DNA of 64,000 nt from Streptomyces asiaticus (GCF_018138715.1 NZ_JAGSHX010000006.1:2542001-2606000), one strand, 5' to 3'; shown: positions 37,077 to 46,900, counted from the stretch's first letter. The notes: a model not told the origin generated them from the sequence alone. Program-made: numbers and translations.

Positions 37077-38756
37077 TCAGCCCGCCCGGTCGCGCTCCCG
37101 CCGGACGATCGGCTTCCGGCCCTTGAGGGTGGTGCCGCGCAACGCCCGGATCACCTCATTGACCGCGGAGGCGGGGACCTCCACCAGGGAGAAGCGGTCG
37201 GCGATCTCGATCGAGCCGATGTCCCGCCCGCTCAGCCGGGACTCCCCGGCGATGGCGCCCACCAGATCCTGTGGCCGGATGCCCGCGCTGCGCCCGGCCC
37301 CGATGAACAAGCGCGTCATGCCCTCCGCGGGCGCCCTGGTTCCCCACGGGCCGCGGCCCGGTCCGCCGCGCCCCTCACGGTCCCCGCGTCCGCCGCGGAG
37401 GGCGACTTCGGGAATCTCCTCCTCGTCGACCGCCGCGCCCCCTGCCTCATGCGCCAGCTTGACCGCGGCCAGCGCCACATCCATCACGTCGAACTCGTCC
37501 GCGAGGGTCTCCACCACCACTCGGAAGCGGTCGAGATCGTCCTCGACGATGGACTCCTGCAGTGCCGCTCGGGTCAGTTCCAGCCGGCGGGCGCGCAGAT
37601 CGGCGACGGTCGGCACCTTCTCCACGCGGATCTGCCGCCGGGTCGTCCGCTCGATCGCCTTGAGCATCCGATGTTCCCGGGGCTCGGCCAGCGTGATGGC
37701 GACGCCCTCCCGCCCGGCCCGCCCGACCCGGCCGATCCGGTGGACATAGGACTCCGGCGCGGAGGGCACGTCGTAGTTGACCACATGGGTGAGCTGCTCG
37801 ATGTCCAGCCCGCGGGCGGCCACATCGGTGGCGACCAGCAGGTCCGCGGTGCCGCCGCGCACCCGACCCATGACCCGGTCCCGCTGTTCCTGGTTCATTC
37901 CGCCGTGCAGTGCCTCGGCGCGGTATCCACGTCCGTTGAGCGTTTCGGTGAGCTGATCGACCTGGTCCCGCGTCCGGCAGAAGACGATGGTGGCCCCCGG
38001 CGATTCCACGTCCAGCACCCGACCGAGCGCGGCGGGTTTCTGCGCCCGTGCCACGACGTATGCGGACTGCCGCACCTTGGGCGTCTCACCGAAGGCCGGC
38101 TTCTCCCGCTCGATCTGGATGCGTACCGGATCGCGCAGATGGCGCCGGGCCATGGCGTCGATGCGCGTCGGCATCGTCGCGGAGAAGAGCACGGTCTGGC
38201 GATCCGCCGGTGTGTCCTCGAGTATCGCGTCGATGTCCTCGGCGAAGCCCATGTCGAGCATTTCGTCGGCCTCGTCCAGCACCAGTGTCTCCAGGCTGTC
38301 GAGCCGCAGCGTCCCGCGTCCGATGTGGTCGAGCGCCCGGCCCGGTGTCGCCACGACCACGTCGACGCCGCGCTCCAGGGCGCGCAACTGCCGCCCGATG
38401 GGCTGCCCGCCGTAGACGGGCAGGACCCGGGTGCCCAGGTCGTGCCCGTAGCGATGGAGGGCCTCCGACGCCTGCATGGCCAGCTCACGGGTGGGCACCA
38501 GGACCAGGGCCGACGGCTTTGCCCCACCGCCGTCCTGGCTGATGCGCTGAAGCACCGGCAGGGCGAACGCGGCGGTTTTCCCGGTTCCCGTGGCGGCCTG
38601 GCCCAGCAGATCGCGGCCGTCCAGCAGCGGAGGGATGGCCTCGCGCTGGATCGGGGTCGGCTCCTCGTAGCCCAGCCCCGTGAGTGCCCGCAGCAACTCA
38701 GGGCGCAGCCGCAGATCGGCGAAGCCGATCTGTTCGGCGGTCGCGTCTGTTGTCAT
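37077..38756 (-). CDS. DEAD/DEAH-box ATP-dependent RNA helicase with C-terminal RNA-binding domain
   Basis: A 559-residue DeaD/CsdA-like RNA helicase. Motifs in order: Q motif YEEPTPIQ (30-37), Walker A ATGTGKT (55-61), PTREL, GGQPIGRQ, TPGR, DEAD (162-165), SAT (193-195), then VFCRTR, TDVAARGLDI and HRIGRVGRAG. A Gly/Arg-rich linker (GGRGDREGRGGPGRGPWG) leads to a DbpA-type RNA-binding domain (MTRLFIGAGRSAGI.PQDLVGAI). Such proteins remodel RNA and ribosomes in cold or other stress. It starts 14 bp after the DUF2267 stop and is probably co-transcribed with it. Confidence 0.95.
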   Translation of the reverse strand: MTTDATAEQIGFADLRLRPELLRALTGLGYEEPTPIQREAIPPLLDGRDLLGQAATGTGKTAAFALPVLQRISQDGGGAKPSALVLVPTRELAMQASEALHRYGHDLGTRVLPVYGGQPIGRQLRALERGVDVVVATPGRALDHIGRGTLRLDSLETLVLDEADEMLDMGFAEDIDAILEDTPADRQTVLFSATMPTRIDAMARRHLRDPVRIQIEREKPAFGETPKVRQSAYVVARAQKPAALGRVLDVESPGATIVFCRTRDQVDQLTETLNGRGYRAEALHGGMNQEQRDRVMGRVRGGTADLLVATDVAARGLDIEQLTHVVNYDVPSAPESYVHRIGRVGRAGREGVAITLAEPREHRMLKAIERTTRRQIRVEKVPTVADLRARRLELTRAALQESIVEDDLDRFRVVVETLADEFDVMDVALAAVKLAHEAGGAAVDEEEIPEVALRGGRGDREGRGGPGRGPWGTRAPAEGMTRLFIGAGRSAGIRPQDLVGAIAGESRLSGRDIGSIEIADRFSLVEVPASAVNEVIRALRGTTLKGRKPIVRRERDRAG

Positions 38757-38770
38757 GGCCGCACGGCGGG

Positions 38771-39148
38771 TCAGGCCGGAGTGTGGATGAGTTCCTCGAA
38801 CTCCTTCGGCAACTGCGACAGGACATGACGGAACTCACCGCCGCTGACCGCCTCCCGGACGGTGCTCAGCACCGCTGCCGCGCCTTCCCGGGCGACTTCC
38901 GGACTGGTCCGGGCCCGCGTGCTCACCCTGTTGACGAACTCGTCGAGCCCGAAGCCCTCCGCCTCCGGGGTCGGAGACACGAGAGACTCCTTGAGCGCCT
39001 TGGGCAGCTCCGAGGCAAGGTCGTCCGCCTCGCCCCTGGTGATCCGTTCGGCCAGGGTCGCCAGGGTGGCGTGGGTAAAGGCCTCCGCCTGCTCGCGCGG
39101 GAGGCCGGAGCGCTGGGAGACGGTGCTGATGAACGTCTCGTAGTCCAT
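38771..39148 (-). CDS. DUF2267 domain protein
   Basis: A 125-residue all-helical protein with two DUF2267-like halves: MDYETFISTVSQRSGLPREQAEAFTHATLATLAERITRGEADDLASELP (in part) and LDEFVNRVSTRARTSPEVAREGAAAVLSTVREAVSGGEFRHVLSQLP (in part). The family's function is unknown, but its members are often stress-induced. The ATG at 39148 is supported by AGAGAGGCAGC upstream. It precedes the helicase gene, with which it likely forms an operon. Confidence 0.88.
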   Translation of the reverse strand: MDYETFISTVSQRSGLPREQAEAFTHATLATLAERITRGEADDLASELPKALKESLVSPTPEAEGFGLDEFVNRVSTRARTSPEVAREGAAAVLSTVREAVSGGEFRHVLSQLPKEFEELIHTPA

Positions 39149-39459
39149 GAGAGGGCTGCCTCTCTTCGGTATTTCCACTTTCCGGGATTTCTGGTGTCCA
39201 CCACCAAGGCTCTCCAGCATGGCGACCCCGGCGGCCCGCCGCGTGCGCACGCCAGATCCACATGCGCGCCCTGAGTCGACCCGCCATGCCGAAACGGTCG
39301 GCGACAACGGCGCCTTGCCACACGGAGGCACCTCCAGCTCGGTGTGCCCGTGCATCGGCGCGTAGCCGGGGCGGCGGTAGACGGCGGCGCTACCCCCTCG
39401 GCCACCGACCAGTACGTGCACGCCGGCGCCGCTGGTGACCGTGGAGACCATTCCTCCAC
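39149..39459. other. No supported gene between DUF2267 and the sdaA relic
   Basis: About 310 bp. The left part should hold the promoter of DUF2267-helicase. An in-frame upstream extension of DUF2267 (to 39451) encodes a stretch such as [20 protein letters not shown], but there is no start signal and I recognise no family. It may be eroded coding DNA left by the event that produced the adjacent sdaA fragment. Confidence 0.4.
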
Positions 39460-39872
39460 GCCGCGGGCCATCGGCACGCTCTTCAAGGATAACGCGTCGA
39501 TCTCCGGCGCCGAGGTCGGCTGGTCAGGGCGAGGTCGGCTCCGCCTGCTCCATGGCCGCCGGCGGCCTCGCCGAGGTCCTCGGCGGCTCAACCGAACCGG
39601 TGGAGAACGCCGCCGAGATCGGCATGGCACACAACCTCGGCCTCACCTGCGACCCCGTCGGCGGCCTGGTCCAGATCCCCTGCATCGAGCGCAACGGCAT
39701 GGCCTCGGTCAAGGCGGTCACCGCCGCGAGGATGGCCCTGCGCGGCGACGGCCGCCACCATGTCTCCCTCGACAAGGTCATCAAGACGATGAAGCAGACG
39801 GGCGCCGATATGAAGGTCAAGTGCAAGGAGACGGCGTGGGACGGGCTCGCGGTGAACGTCATCGAGTGCTGA
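39460..39872 (+). pseudogene. Decayed copy of the 3' end of sdaA
   Basis: This stretch aligns with 35065-35477, the last ~410 bp of sdaA. A 2-base deletion near the left end and a net 1-base insertion at GGCTGGTCAGGG (original GGCTGCCAGGG) break the frame and remove the first cluster cysteine. From 39630 to 39805 the 176 bp are identical to 35235-35410, whereas flanking parts differ at several positions. The C-terminus keeps ..GLAVNVIEC and the same stop. No start codon or promoter is apparent, so it is not expected to make protein. Confidence 0.88.
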
Positions 39873-39915
39873 GGGCCCGGGAATCCGGCCCTTCGTAGCG
39901 CGCGTGCCCGCCGGA

Positions 39916-39942
39916 TGTCACACTCCGGCGGGCTTATCTGTC
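39916..39942 (+). promoter_or_regulatory. ECF41-type promoter candidate
   Basis: TGTCACA (39916-39922), a 16-bp spacer and TGTC (39939-39942) resemble the ECF41 promoter pattern (TGTCACA -35, CGTC -10). ECF41 operons are usually autoregulated, and sigJ lies in this operon. Confidence 0.5.
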
Positions 39943-39993
39943 GCACCTGTGAAAGCCATTGCCACCACAGCCATTGCCACCACAGGTGCGACA
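39939..39993 (+). promoter_or_regulatory. Leader hairpin with nested 15-bp direct repeats
   Basis: TGTCGCACCTGTG (39939-39951) and CACAGGTGCGACA (39981-39993) are perfect 13-bp inverted repeats. The interior is almost wholly two tandem copies of AGCCATTGCCACCAC (39954-39968, 39969-39983). It lies just upstream of the ribosome site (GGGGAG near 39998) of the CMD gene, so it could control translation or serve as an operator. Confidence 0.75.
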
Positions 39994-40009
39994 CGATGGG
40001 GAGCCCGCC

Positions 40010-40567
40010 ATGGCCCGTATCCCGCTCACCCCGCCCAGGACCCTGCTCAACCGCATCGGCGCCTGGTACTCCCGGCGCGCCTACGGCAAGGTGCTCGACC
40101 CCGGTCTGGCCGCCGGCCACAATCCGCGGGTGTTGCTCACCTACGTCCGGGCCGAGCGCGGCGCCGCCAAGTGGAACCGCCTCGACCCGGGCCTCAAGCA
40201 CCTCGCGGTCATGGCCGCGACGGCCAGGATCAACTGCTCGTGGTGCATGGACTTCGGCCACTGGGAGGCCGGCAACCTCGGGCTCCCGATGGACAAGATC
40301 TCCAAGGTGCCGCGGTGGCGCGACCACCAGGACGCCTTCACCGATGTTGAGTTGCTCGTCCTGGACTACGCCGAGGCGATGACCGAGACCGAGCCCCGCG
40401 TGACCGACGAGCTCGCGGCCGCCCTGGTCGAGCGGCTCGGTGAGGCGGCGTTCGTCGAACTCACCGCCATGGTCGGCCTGGAGAACTACCGCTCGCGCGT
40501 CAACAGCGCCTTCGGCCTGACCAGCCAGGGCTTCTCGGACACCTGCGAGGTACCGTCGCGGGCGTGA
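40010..40567 (+). CDS. Carboxymuconolactone decarboxylase (CMD/AhpD-like) family protein
   Basis: A 185-residue AhpD-fold protein with the redox motif CSWC in ARINCSWCMDFGHWEA, followed by the conserved His. Family members are peroxidase partners or decarboxylases. CMD proteins are the most common genomic partners of ECF41 sigma factors, as here. The ATG at 40010 has GGGGAGCCCGCC upstream. Its stop overlaps the GTG of sigJ (GTGA), so the two are translationally coupled. Function is probably redox or detoxification under control of the sigma factor. Confidence 0.9.
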   Translation: MARIPLTPPRTLLNRIGAWYSRRAYGKVLDPGLAAGHNPRVLLTYVRAERGAAKWNRLDPGLKHLAVMAATARINCSWCMDFGHWEAGNLGLPMDKISKVPRWRDHQDAFTDVELLVLDYAEAMTETEPRVTDELAAALVERLGEAAFVELTAMVGLENYRSRVNSAFGLTSQGFSDTCEVPSRA

Positions 40568-41421
40568 TCGACACGACCACCTTCGAAGAGCACCGGCGGA
40601 TGCTGTTCGGCATCGCCTACCGCATGCTCGGCTCCGTCGCCGACGCCGAGGACGTGGTGCAGGACGCCTGGCTGCGCTGTAGTCAGGTGTCCACGCCGGT
40701 GCGCGACCCGGCGGGCTATCTGGTCCGTACGGTCACCAACCTCGCGCTCAACCGGCTCACCTCGGCCGCCGCCACCCGCGAGCAGTACGTCGGCCCCTGG
40801 CTGCCCGAGCCGCTGGTCACCCGGCCGGACATCGGCGAGGAGGCGGAGCTGGCCGAGTCGGTCTCGCTCGCCATGCTCGTCGTCCTGGAGAGCCTGTCGC
40901 CGCTGGAGCGGGCGGTCTTCGTGCTCAAGGAGGTCTTCGGCTTCTCCTTCCGGGAGATCGCCGGAATGCTGGACCGCGGCGAGGCGGCCGTACGGCAGGT
41001 GGGCAGCCGGGCCAGGGCCCATGTCCAGGCCCGCAAGCCGCGTTACGACGCCCCGGCGGAGGTGCGGCGGCAGGTCACCGAGGAGTTCCTGGCCGCGTGC
41101 CTCGGCGGCGACCTGAACCGGATGATGGAGCTGCTGGCCCCCGATGTGACGGCGTGGAGCGACGGCGGCGGCAAGGTGAAGGCCGCCCTCCGCCCGCAGC
41201 GGGGCGCGGACAAGGTCGCCCGTTTCCTCGCCGCCGTCATCGCCCAGCCGATGGACGACCCCCAGGCGCACGCGGTGGACGTCAACGGCCGGCCAGGGCT
41301 GCTGTTCACGGTCGCGGGCCGCCCGGACGCGGTCGTCTGTGCGGAGGTCGAGGACGGGCGCATCACGGAGATCCGCATCGTCCGCAACCCGGAGAAGCTG
41401 CGGCACCTGCCGCCGCCGTAG
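40564..41421 (+). CDS. sigJ: RNA polymerase sigma factor SigJ, ECF41 group with SnoaL-like C-terminal domain
   Basis: A 285-residue ECF sigma factor. Sigma region 2 is FGIAYRMLGSVADAEDVVQDAWLR; region 4 is LSPLERAVFVLKEVFGFSFREIAGML (in part). A SnoaL/NTF2-like extension of about 110 residues follows. ECF41 hallmarks are present: WLPEPL in the linker, DGGGKVKAA in the extension and NPEKL near the C-terminus. In this group the C-terminal domain replaces an anti-sigma factor and modulates activity. The GTG at 40564 overlaps the CMD stop. Its 3' end overlaps the convergent mca gene by 59 bp. Confidence 0.93.
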   Translation: MIDTTTFEEHRRMLFGIAYRMLGSVADAEDVVQDAWLRCSQVSTPVRDPAGYLVRTVTNLALNRLTSAAATREQYVGPWLPEPLVTRPDIGEEAELAESVSLAMLVVLESLSPLERAVFVLKEVFGFSFREIAGMLDRGEAAVRQVGSRARAHVQARKPRYDAPAEVRRQVTEEFLAACLGGDLNRMMELLAPDVTAWSDGGGKVKAALRPQRGADKVARFLAAVIAQPMDDPQAHAVDVNGRPGLLFTVAGRPDAVVCAEVEDGRITEIRIVRNPEKLRHLPPP

Positions 41422-42304
41422 ACCGCCGGGGGCGGCGCACACCGGCGAACAGGTCGTCCTCGGGAGTCGCGACATCGATGTCGGCATCGGTATCGACGGC
41501 GACGTGGGACCGGGCCAGGTGGTAGTCCTCGGTGGGCCAGACCTCGCGCTCGACGTCACGGTCATGAACCATGAACCCGGTGTCCGGGTCGATCTGCGTG
41601 GCATGCGCGAGCAGCGCCCGGTCTCTCGTCGCGAAGTACTCCGCGCACGGCACCCGCGTGGTGATCTCCAGCCCCGCCTCGGGCAGTTCGGCCAGCACCT
41701 CCCGCATGCCCGAGTCCATGCCCCGCGCGGTCATGGCGTCGTGCAGGGCCTGGAACCAGGGCCGCGACAAGCCGCCCTGGTAGTACAGCTTCAGCGGCCG
41801 CCAGGGCGCGCCCGCCTCGGGATGGCGGCCCGCCTCCCCCGCCGCGTCGAAGGCGGCGACCGTCACCTGGTGGGTCCTGATGTGGTCCGGGTGCGGATAG
41901 CCGCCGGTCTCGTCGTACGTGACGACCACATGCGGGCGGAAGCTCCGGATCAGCCCCACCAGCCGCCCGGCCGCCTCCTCCAGCGGCGCGAGCGCGAAGC
42001 AGCCCTCGGGCAGCGGCTCGCCCGGCCCCGGGAGCCCCGAGTCGACGAACCCCAGGAAGCGCTGGCGCACCCCCAGGATCCGGCGGGCCTCGGCCATCTC
42101 GTCCCGCCGGATCGCGGCGAGGTTCTCCCGCACACCGGGCCGGTCCATGGCGGGGTTGAGCACATCGCCACGCTCCCCTCCGGTGCAGGTGACCACGAGT
42201 ACCTCCACCCCCTCGGCGGCGTACTTGGCGAGGGTGGCCGCGCCCTTGCTGGACTCGTCGTCGGGGTGGGCGTGCACACTCATCAAACGCAGGTTCAAAC
42301 GCAC
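41363..42304 (-). CDS. mca: Mycothiol S-conjugate amidase
   Basis: A 313-residue zinc amidase that splits mycothiol conjugates to mercapturic acids, removing electrophiles and drugs. The zinc motif AHPDDE (residues 12-17) follows LRLMSVH. Other blocks are TCTGGERGDVLNP, FRPHVVVTYDETGGYPHPDHIRTH (in part) and AEYFATRDRALLAHATQIDP. The usual C-terminus ends soon after EDDLFAGVR; here the frame runs about 22 residues further (RRPRRSTAAAGAAASPGCGRC..) into the 3' end of sigJ on the opposite strand. Mycothiol use confirms an actinomycete. Confidence 0.94.
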   Translation of the reverse strand: MRLNLRLMSVHAHPDDESSKGAATLAKYAAEGVEVLVVTCTGGERGDVLNPAMDRPGVRENLAAIRRDEMAEARRILGVRQRFLGFVDSGLPGPGEPLPEGCFALAPLEEAAGRLVGLIRSFRPHVVVTYDETGGYPHPDHIRTHQVTVAAFDAAGEAGRHPEAGAPWRPLKLYYQGGLSRPWFQALHDAMTARGMDSGMREVLAELPEAGLEITTRVPCAEYFATRDRALLAHATQIDPDTGFMVHDRDVEREVWPTEDYHLARSHVAVDTDADIDVATPEDDLFAGVRRPRRSTAAAGAAASPGCGRCGSP

Positions 42305-42418
42305 TCCTCGGGAGGCTCGTGGCGGCTGAGTGGCCGAGTGGCTGACGAGCCGAAAACTAGTCCGAACCCAAACTTAGGTCAAGCACAATATTAGCCCCGT
42401 CCATGCGAGGATGGGGCC

Positions 42419-43045
42419 ATGACAGCAGGACTGCGCGAGCTGAAGAAGCGGCAGACGCGCCAGATGATCTCCGACACCGCGACCCGGCTCTTCATGGAGC
42501 GCGGCTTCGAGGCAGTGACCATCGCCGAGATCGCGACGGCCGCCCAGGTGGCCAAGATGACGGTCACGAACTACTTCCCGCGCAAGGAAGACCTGGCCCT
42601 CGACTACCACGAGACCATCACCACCGCCCTGGCCCGGACGGTCGAGGACCGCCCGACCGGCGAATCCGCCCTGACCGCGCTGCGCCGCGCCTATCTGGCC
42701 GCGGTCGAACGTCACGACCCCGTCGTGGGCTTCTCCAGCCCGGAGTTCGCCCGCATGCTCGCCGACAGCCCCACCCTGACCGCGAGACTCCGCGAACTCC
42801 ACGACCAACGCGAGGAAGCCCTGGCGGACGCGCTCACCACCGCCACGGCGGCCACCCCCGACGACCCCACCCCCCGAGCCGCCGCCGCCCTCCTCACCGC
42901 CGCCCACCGCACCCTGTTCCACCACGTCCAGACCCTCACCCGCGCGGGCCACCCCACCGAGGAAATCGCCACCGCGGCAACTCGCTCAGCCGAGAAGGTC
43001 TTCGATCTGCTGGAGCCGTCCCTGGGCGACTACGCGGTGCGCTGA
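42419..43045 (+). CDS. TetR family transcriptional regulator
   Basis: A 208-residue regulator. The TetR HTH occupies residues 10-57 (TRQMISDTATRLFMERGFEAVTIAEIA, then KMTVTNYFPRKEDLAL). The ligand-binding half is Ala/Thr-rich and unassigned. The start at ATG 42419 has GGATGGGG upstream. The 114-bp spacer to the divergent mca contains an AT-rich segment (CACAATATTAG) suitable for a promoter and operator, so mca and the regulator itself are candidate targets. Confidence 0.9.
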   Translation: MTAGLRELKKRQTRQMISDTATRLFMERGFEAVTIAEIATAAQVAKMTVTNYFPRKEDLALDYHETITTALARTVEDRPTGESALTALRRAYLAAVERHDPVVGFSSPEFARMLADSPTLTARLRELHDQREEALADALTTATAATPDDPTPRAAAALLTAAHRTLFHHVQTLTRAGHPTEEIATAATRSAEKVFDLLEPSLGDYAVR

Positions 43046-43049
43046 CCCG

Positions 43050-43616
43050 TCAGAGCTGCCCGAGATCGACCCGCACCGGAAACGGAGCCGCGACCTTCAC
43101 CACACCGGTGAACACGTCTCCCTCCCGGTAGGTCCTGGTCGCGGGGTCGAGGACGTAGGTATAGACGAGCGGGACGCCGGTGGCCGCCTGCTCGATCCGC
43201 CAGTAGAAGGCGATGCCCGCCTTGGCGTACTGGTCCACCTTCACAATGCGGTCGGTGGTTTCCGAACCGGGCGACACGACCTCGGCGACCAGCAGCACAT
43301 GCTCGGGACGGGTGGGCGTGACGTCGATCGTTTCCGCCCGGTACACGACGACGTCCGGACGACGATTGGTGAGCGGCACATCCTGAAGCCGGACATCGGA
43401 GTCCGTATCGGCGTTCCAGTCAGGACCCGCGGCGTCTTCCAGGGCGTTGGCCAGGATCCGAGCCAGTCGGTTGTGCCGCTTCGACGCGCTGGGGCTCACC
43501 GCGACCATCCCGTCCACGATCTCAATGCCCGCGCACTGCTCCTCGGACCAGGAGTCGTACTGCTCAGCCGTGATCTGCTCGTGCATCCACGCCGGAGCGA
43601 CCATCTCGGCGGCCAT
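43050..43616 (-). CDS. Uma2 family (DUF820) PD-(D/E)XK nuclease-like protein
   Basis: A 188-residue Uma2-family protein. The N-terminal EQITAEQYDSWSEEQCAGIEIVDGMVAVSPSASKRHNRLARILANALE (in part) and the catalytic-core strands RRPDVVVYRAE, HVLLVAEVVSPGSETTDR and KVDQYAKAGIAFYWRIEQ match the family, including the Asp and Glu expected of the nuclease fold. The activity of these proteins is poorly established; they are expanded in Streptomyces and cyanobacteria. It is convergent with TetR, four bases apart. GGGAGGTGAG precedes the ATG. Confidence 0.88.
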   Translation of the reverse strand: MAAEMVAPAWMHEQITAEQYDSWSEEQCAGIEIVDGMVAVSPSASKRHNRLARILANALEDAAGPDWNADTDSDVRLQDVPLTNRRPDVVVYRAETIDVTPTRPEHVLLVAEVVSPGSETTDRIVKVDQYAKAGIAFYWRIEQAATGVPLVYTYVLDPATRTYREGDVFTGVVKVAAPFPVRVDLGQL

Positions 43617-43902
43617 GACTCACCTCCCTGAACCCGCGCGACGGGTGCGGCACGCTGCGCTCAGCGTACCGGGGCAGGCGCCCCCTGCTCGGGACTCACG
43701 GCCCCGGCGCAGGGACCCGTCTCGGCTGCGCCACTGGCGCTCATGGCGGCGGTGCTCCACCCGTGAGCGTCGGACGCGCGGACCCGCCGAGGGCCCGCAC
43801 CGAGCGCGGATCCATGGACGACATGCCCATGAACTCCCTTGTACGTGACCGCTGTTCGACTTAGCGTGACGGATCACCGGCAACGTTGAGGGGGCACGGG
43901 GC

Positions 43903-46900
43903 GTGGCGTTCTGGATGGCTGCGGCGTCGGTATGGGCTGTGGTGCAGCTGCTGTTGCTGTCCTGGCCGGTGCGGACGGTGCGGTGGCCGACGGTGCTGCT
44001 CGCCTTCGGGGTGGGCGCTTACGGCTGCGGTGTGCTCTCGATGGTGCTGGAGCTCGTGGTGGCACGGCAGTTGGCCACCGCGCGGGGGACCTCGCTGTCG
44101 GCCGTCATGGATGAGGTGTCGTGGACGACGGCTCCGGTGGTGGAGGAGCTGATCAAGATCGCACCGCTCCTGGTCGCGGGGTGGGCGCTGCGCGGGCGGA
44201 TGCAGTGGGGGCTGGCGGACTTCGTGGTGCTGGGCGGGGCCGCCGGGGCCGGGTTCGGCCTGCTGGAAAAGGCTCTGATGTACGCCGAGTCCGCGGATAA
44301 GGCCGTTCCCCTGGATGAGGGCGGCTGGCAGATCGCGAAGGGGCTGATCGACCACCCGTATGTCCCCGGCCTCGGTCAGATCCTCGGCAGCTGGTTTCCC
44401 TCACCGACCGGCACCGTCGAGGTCGGAGGGCCGGTACTCCCCTATGAGGCGCACATCTTCACCAGCGCGCTGGCCGGACTGGGGGTGGGCTTGCTGTGGT
44501 GCGGTGCCCTCGTGGTGACCCGGGTCGCGGCCCTGGTGCCGCTGGCCGCGGCGGTGGCGATCCACTGGGTGACCAATTACGCCGCGGTCCACCCGGGCGA
44601 TGACACGGCGATGGAGTGGCGGGAGCGGCTGGCCGGGGAGTGGGGACTGTGGATCATCCTGGGGTGCCTCGCCGCCGCGTGGATCTGGGATCTGCGCCGG
44701 TCCCGCCTGGGGCGGCGGCGCGCGCCTGATGTCGTGCTGGCCGCCGAGCGCCAGGGCCGGACCGCCCTCGAAGCTCTCTGCGGGTATGCCCTGCTGCGCC
44801 TTCCGGCCACCTGGATCATCGCCCTCGGCTACGCCCGGCAGCGCCGAGCGCTGCTGTACGCCACGGCCCATCCCCGTACCCGCGCGGAGAAGCTGGAGCC
44901 GCTGCGCGAGTCGGTCGTCCAGCAGACCCACCGTATGGACGCCACCCACAGCCAGGAGGCATGGCGTGGCGTGACCTTGACGCAGCTGTGGCACCGGGCC
45001 CGGGAGCAGCGACCCCGCTGGCCGCGGCACGAGAAGGCGCTTCTGGTGCTCAGCCTGCTGCTGGCCGTCCCCTCCCTGCTGTATCTGGCGGTGGGCTCCT
45101 TCCCGTCCACGAGGGATGTACAGGAGTACTTCACCGGGGGCACCGGGCTGCGGATTCTGGTCGGCGCCGCCCTGGCCGGGCTGGCCCTGACCCTGTGGCG
45201 CCTGGTCTCCGCCGTACGCGGCTACCGGGCCGCGGGCGCGTCCCCGCTGGGCGAGGCCCTGGCCCTGGTCCAGTTCCGGATCGCCGTCTGCGCGGGCTCG
45301 CTCGTCGTCGGCGTCCTGCTGCTGTCCCGCTGGTCGGCCATCGCGGACGGCGAGGCCCCGCTCGCCGGTTACGACATCCTGGGCACCGACCGGTTCCTCC
45401 TGGACAAGCTGCTCGAGGTCGGCCTTCCCCTCCTCCTCACCCTCGCCATGTTCGCCATGCCCTACGCGCTGCCGCTGGAGCTCGCCATGGGCGGAGGGCT
45501 GGCGGAGACCCTGCTGATGGGCCTCGCCCCGCGCGCCCTGGCCCCGATCGCCTCGCGCGTCGGAGCCAGGCTGGCGGCGCGTGAGGCGACGCAGTGGGCG
45601 CGCGGCGCGCTCCGGAGCCGTGCCCGGGGGGCGTTCTCCCGTACCTGGGACCGGGTGCGGCACGGCCGTACCGATCCGGTGGATCTGGCGACCGGGCGGA
45701 TGTTCCTGCCACAGACGGATGTGGCGCTGCCGGGCGTGCTGCCGCTGGTGTTCTCCCGCCGGGTGGACTCCGGATACCGCGGCGGGCGGTGGTTCGGTCC
45801 GACCTGGGCCTCGACGGCCGACCAGCGCCTGGAGTCCGACGAGCAGGGCGTGGTCTTCTTCACCGAGGACGGTCTGCTGCTGGCCTATCCGCATCCGGTG
45901 CCGGGCGGCGCCGCGGTCCTGCCCGCGGAGGGCCCGCGGTGGCCGCTGGCACGGACGGCGGACGGGGTTGCGTACACCCTCACCGACCCGGACGCCGGGC
46001 TCGTCCGCACCTTCACCCCGCACGACGACGGAGCGGTGGCGCTCCTGCGGGAGATCGCCGACCGCAACGGCAACCGCGTCACCTTCGTCCACGACGCCTC
46101 CGGCACACCCCTCGAGATCCTCCACAGCGGTGGCTACCGGCTGCGGCTGACCTCGGAGCACGAGCGGATCACCGGCCTGTACGTGGGGGACGTACGGGTG
46201 ATGAGCTACGGCTACACCGACGGCCATCTCACCGAGGTCATAGGCTCCTCGGGCCTGCCGCTGCGTTTCGTCTACGACCCGGCCGGGCGGGTCACATCCT
46301 GGATCGACACCAACAACCGCTGGTACTCCTACGCCTACGACGAGCAGGACCGGGTCGTCGCCGAGGGCGGCGAGGGCGGCCACTACACCCTCCGGATCGG
46401 CTACGACGGGGTGGACCCAAACTTCCCCGGATGGAAGGTCACGACCCTGACCTCACCGGACGGTGCGGTCACCCGCTATCTCATCGACGAGGCGCACCAG
46501 GTCGTCGGGGAGATCGACGCGGCCGGCGCGGTCAGCCGCACGACGTACGACCAGGCCGGCCGTACGGTCGCCGAGACCGATCCGCTGGGCCGCACCACCG
46601 GCTTCCGCTACGACGAACACGGGCATCTCACGGCCGTCATCCGGCCGGACGGCAGCGAGATCGGCGCGGTGCCCGACGCCCAGGGCAACCCGCTGCGGAT
46701 CACCGACCCGGGCGGCGCGGTGTGGCACCAGACCTTCGACGCGGCGGGCAACCGAACCACCCTCACCGACCCGCTCGCCGCCACCACCCGCTACCTCTAC
46801 GACCCGCGCGGGGGTCTGCTCGCCGTCACCGATCCGCTGGGCGCGACCACCCGGGTGCGCTGCGACGGGGCCGGGCTCCCCGTCGAGATCACCGACCCGC

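Noticed and set aside
39904..40382. Alternative plus-strand frames over the CMD leader
   Set aside because: They cross the hairpin and the CMD gene in other frames and have no family match; the CMD frame carries the CSWC motif and a good start.
44401..46383. 660-codon minus-strand frame opposite the PrsW-RHS gene
   Set aside because: It is antisense to a protein with clear transmembrane, PrsW and RHS motifs; its sequence has no motif of its own.
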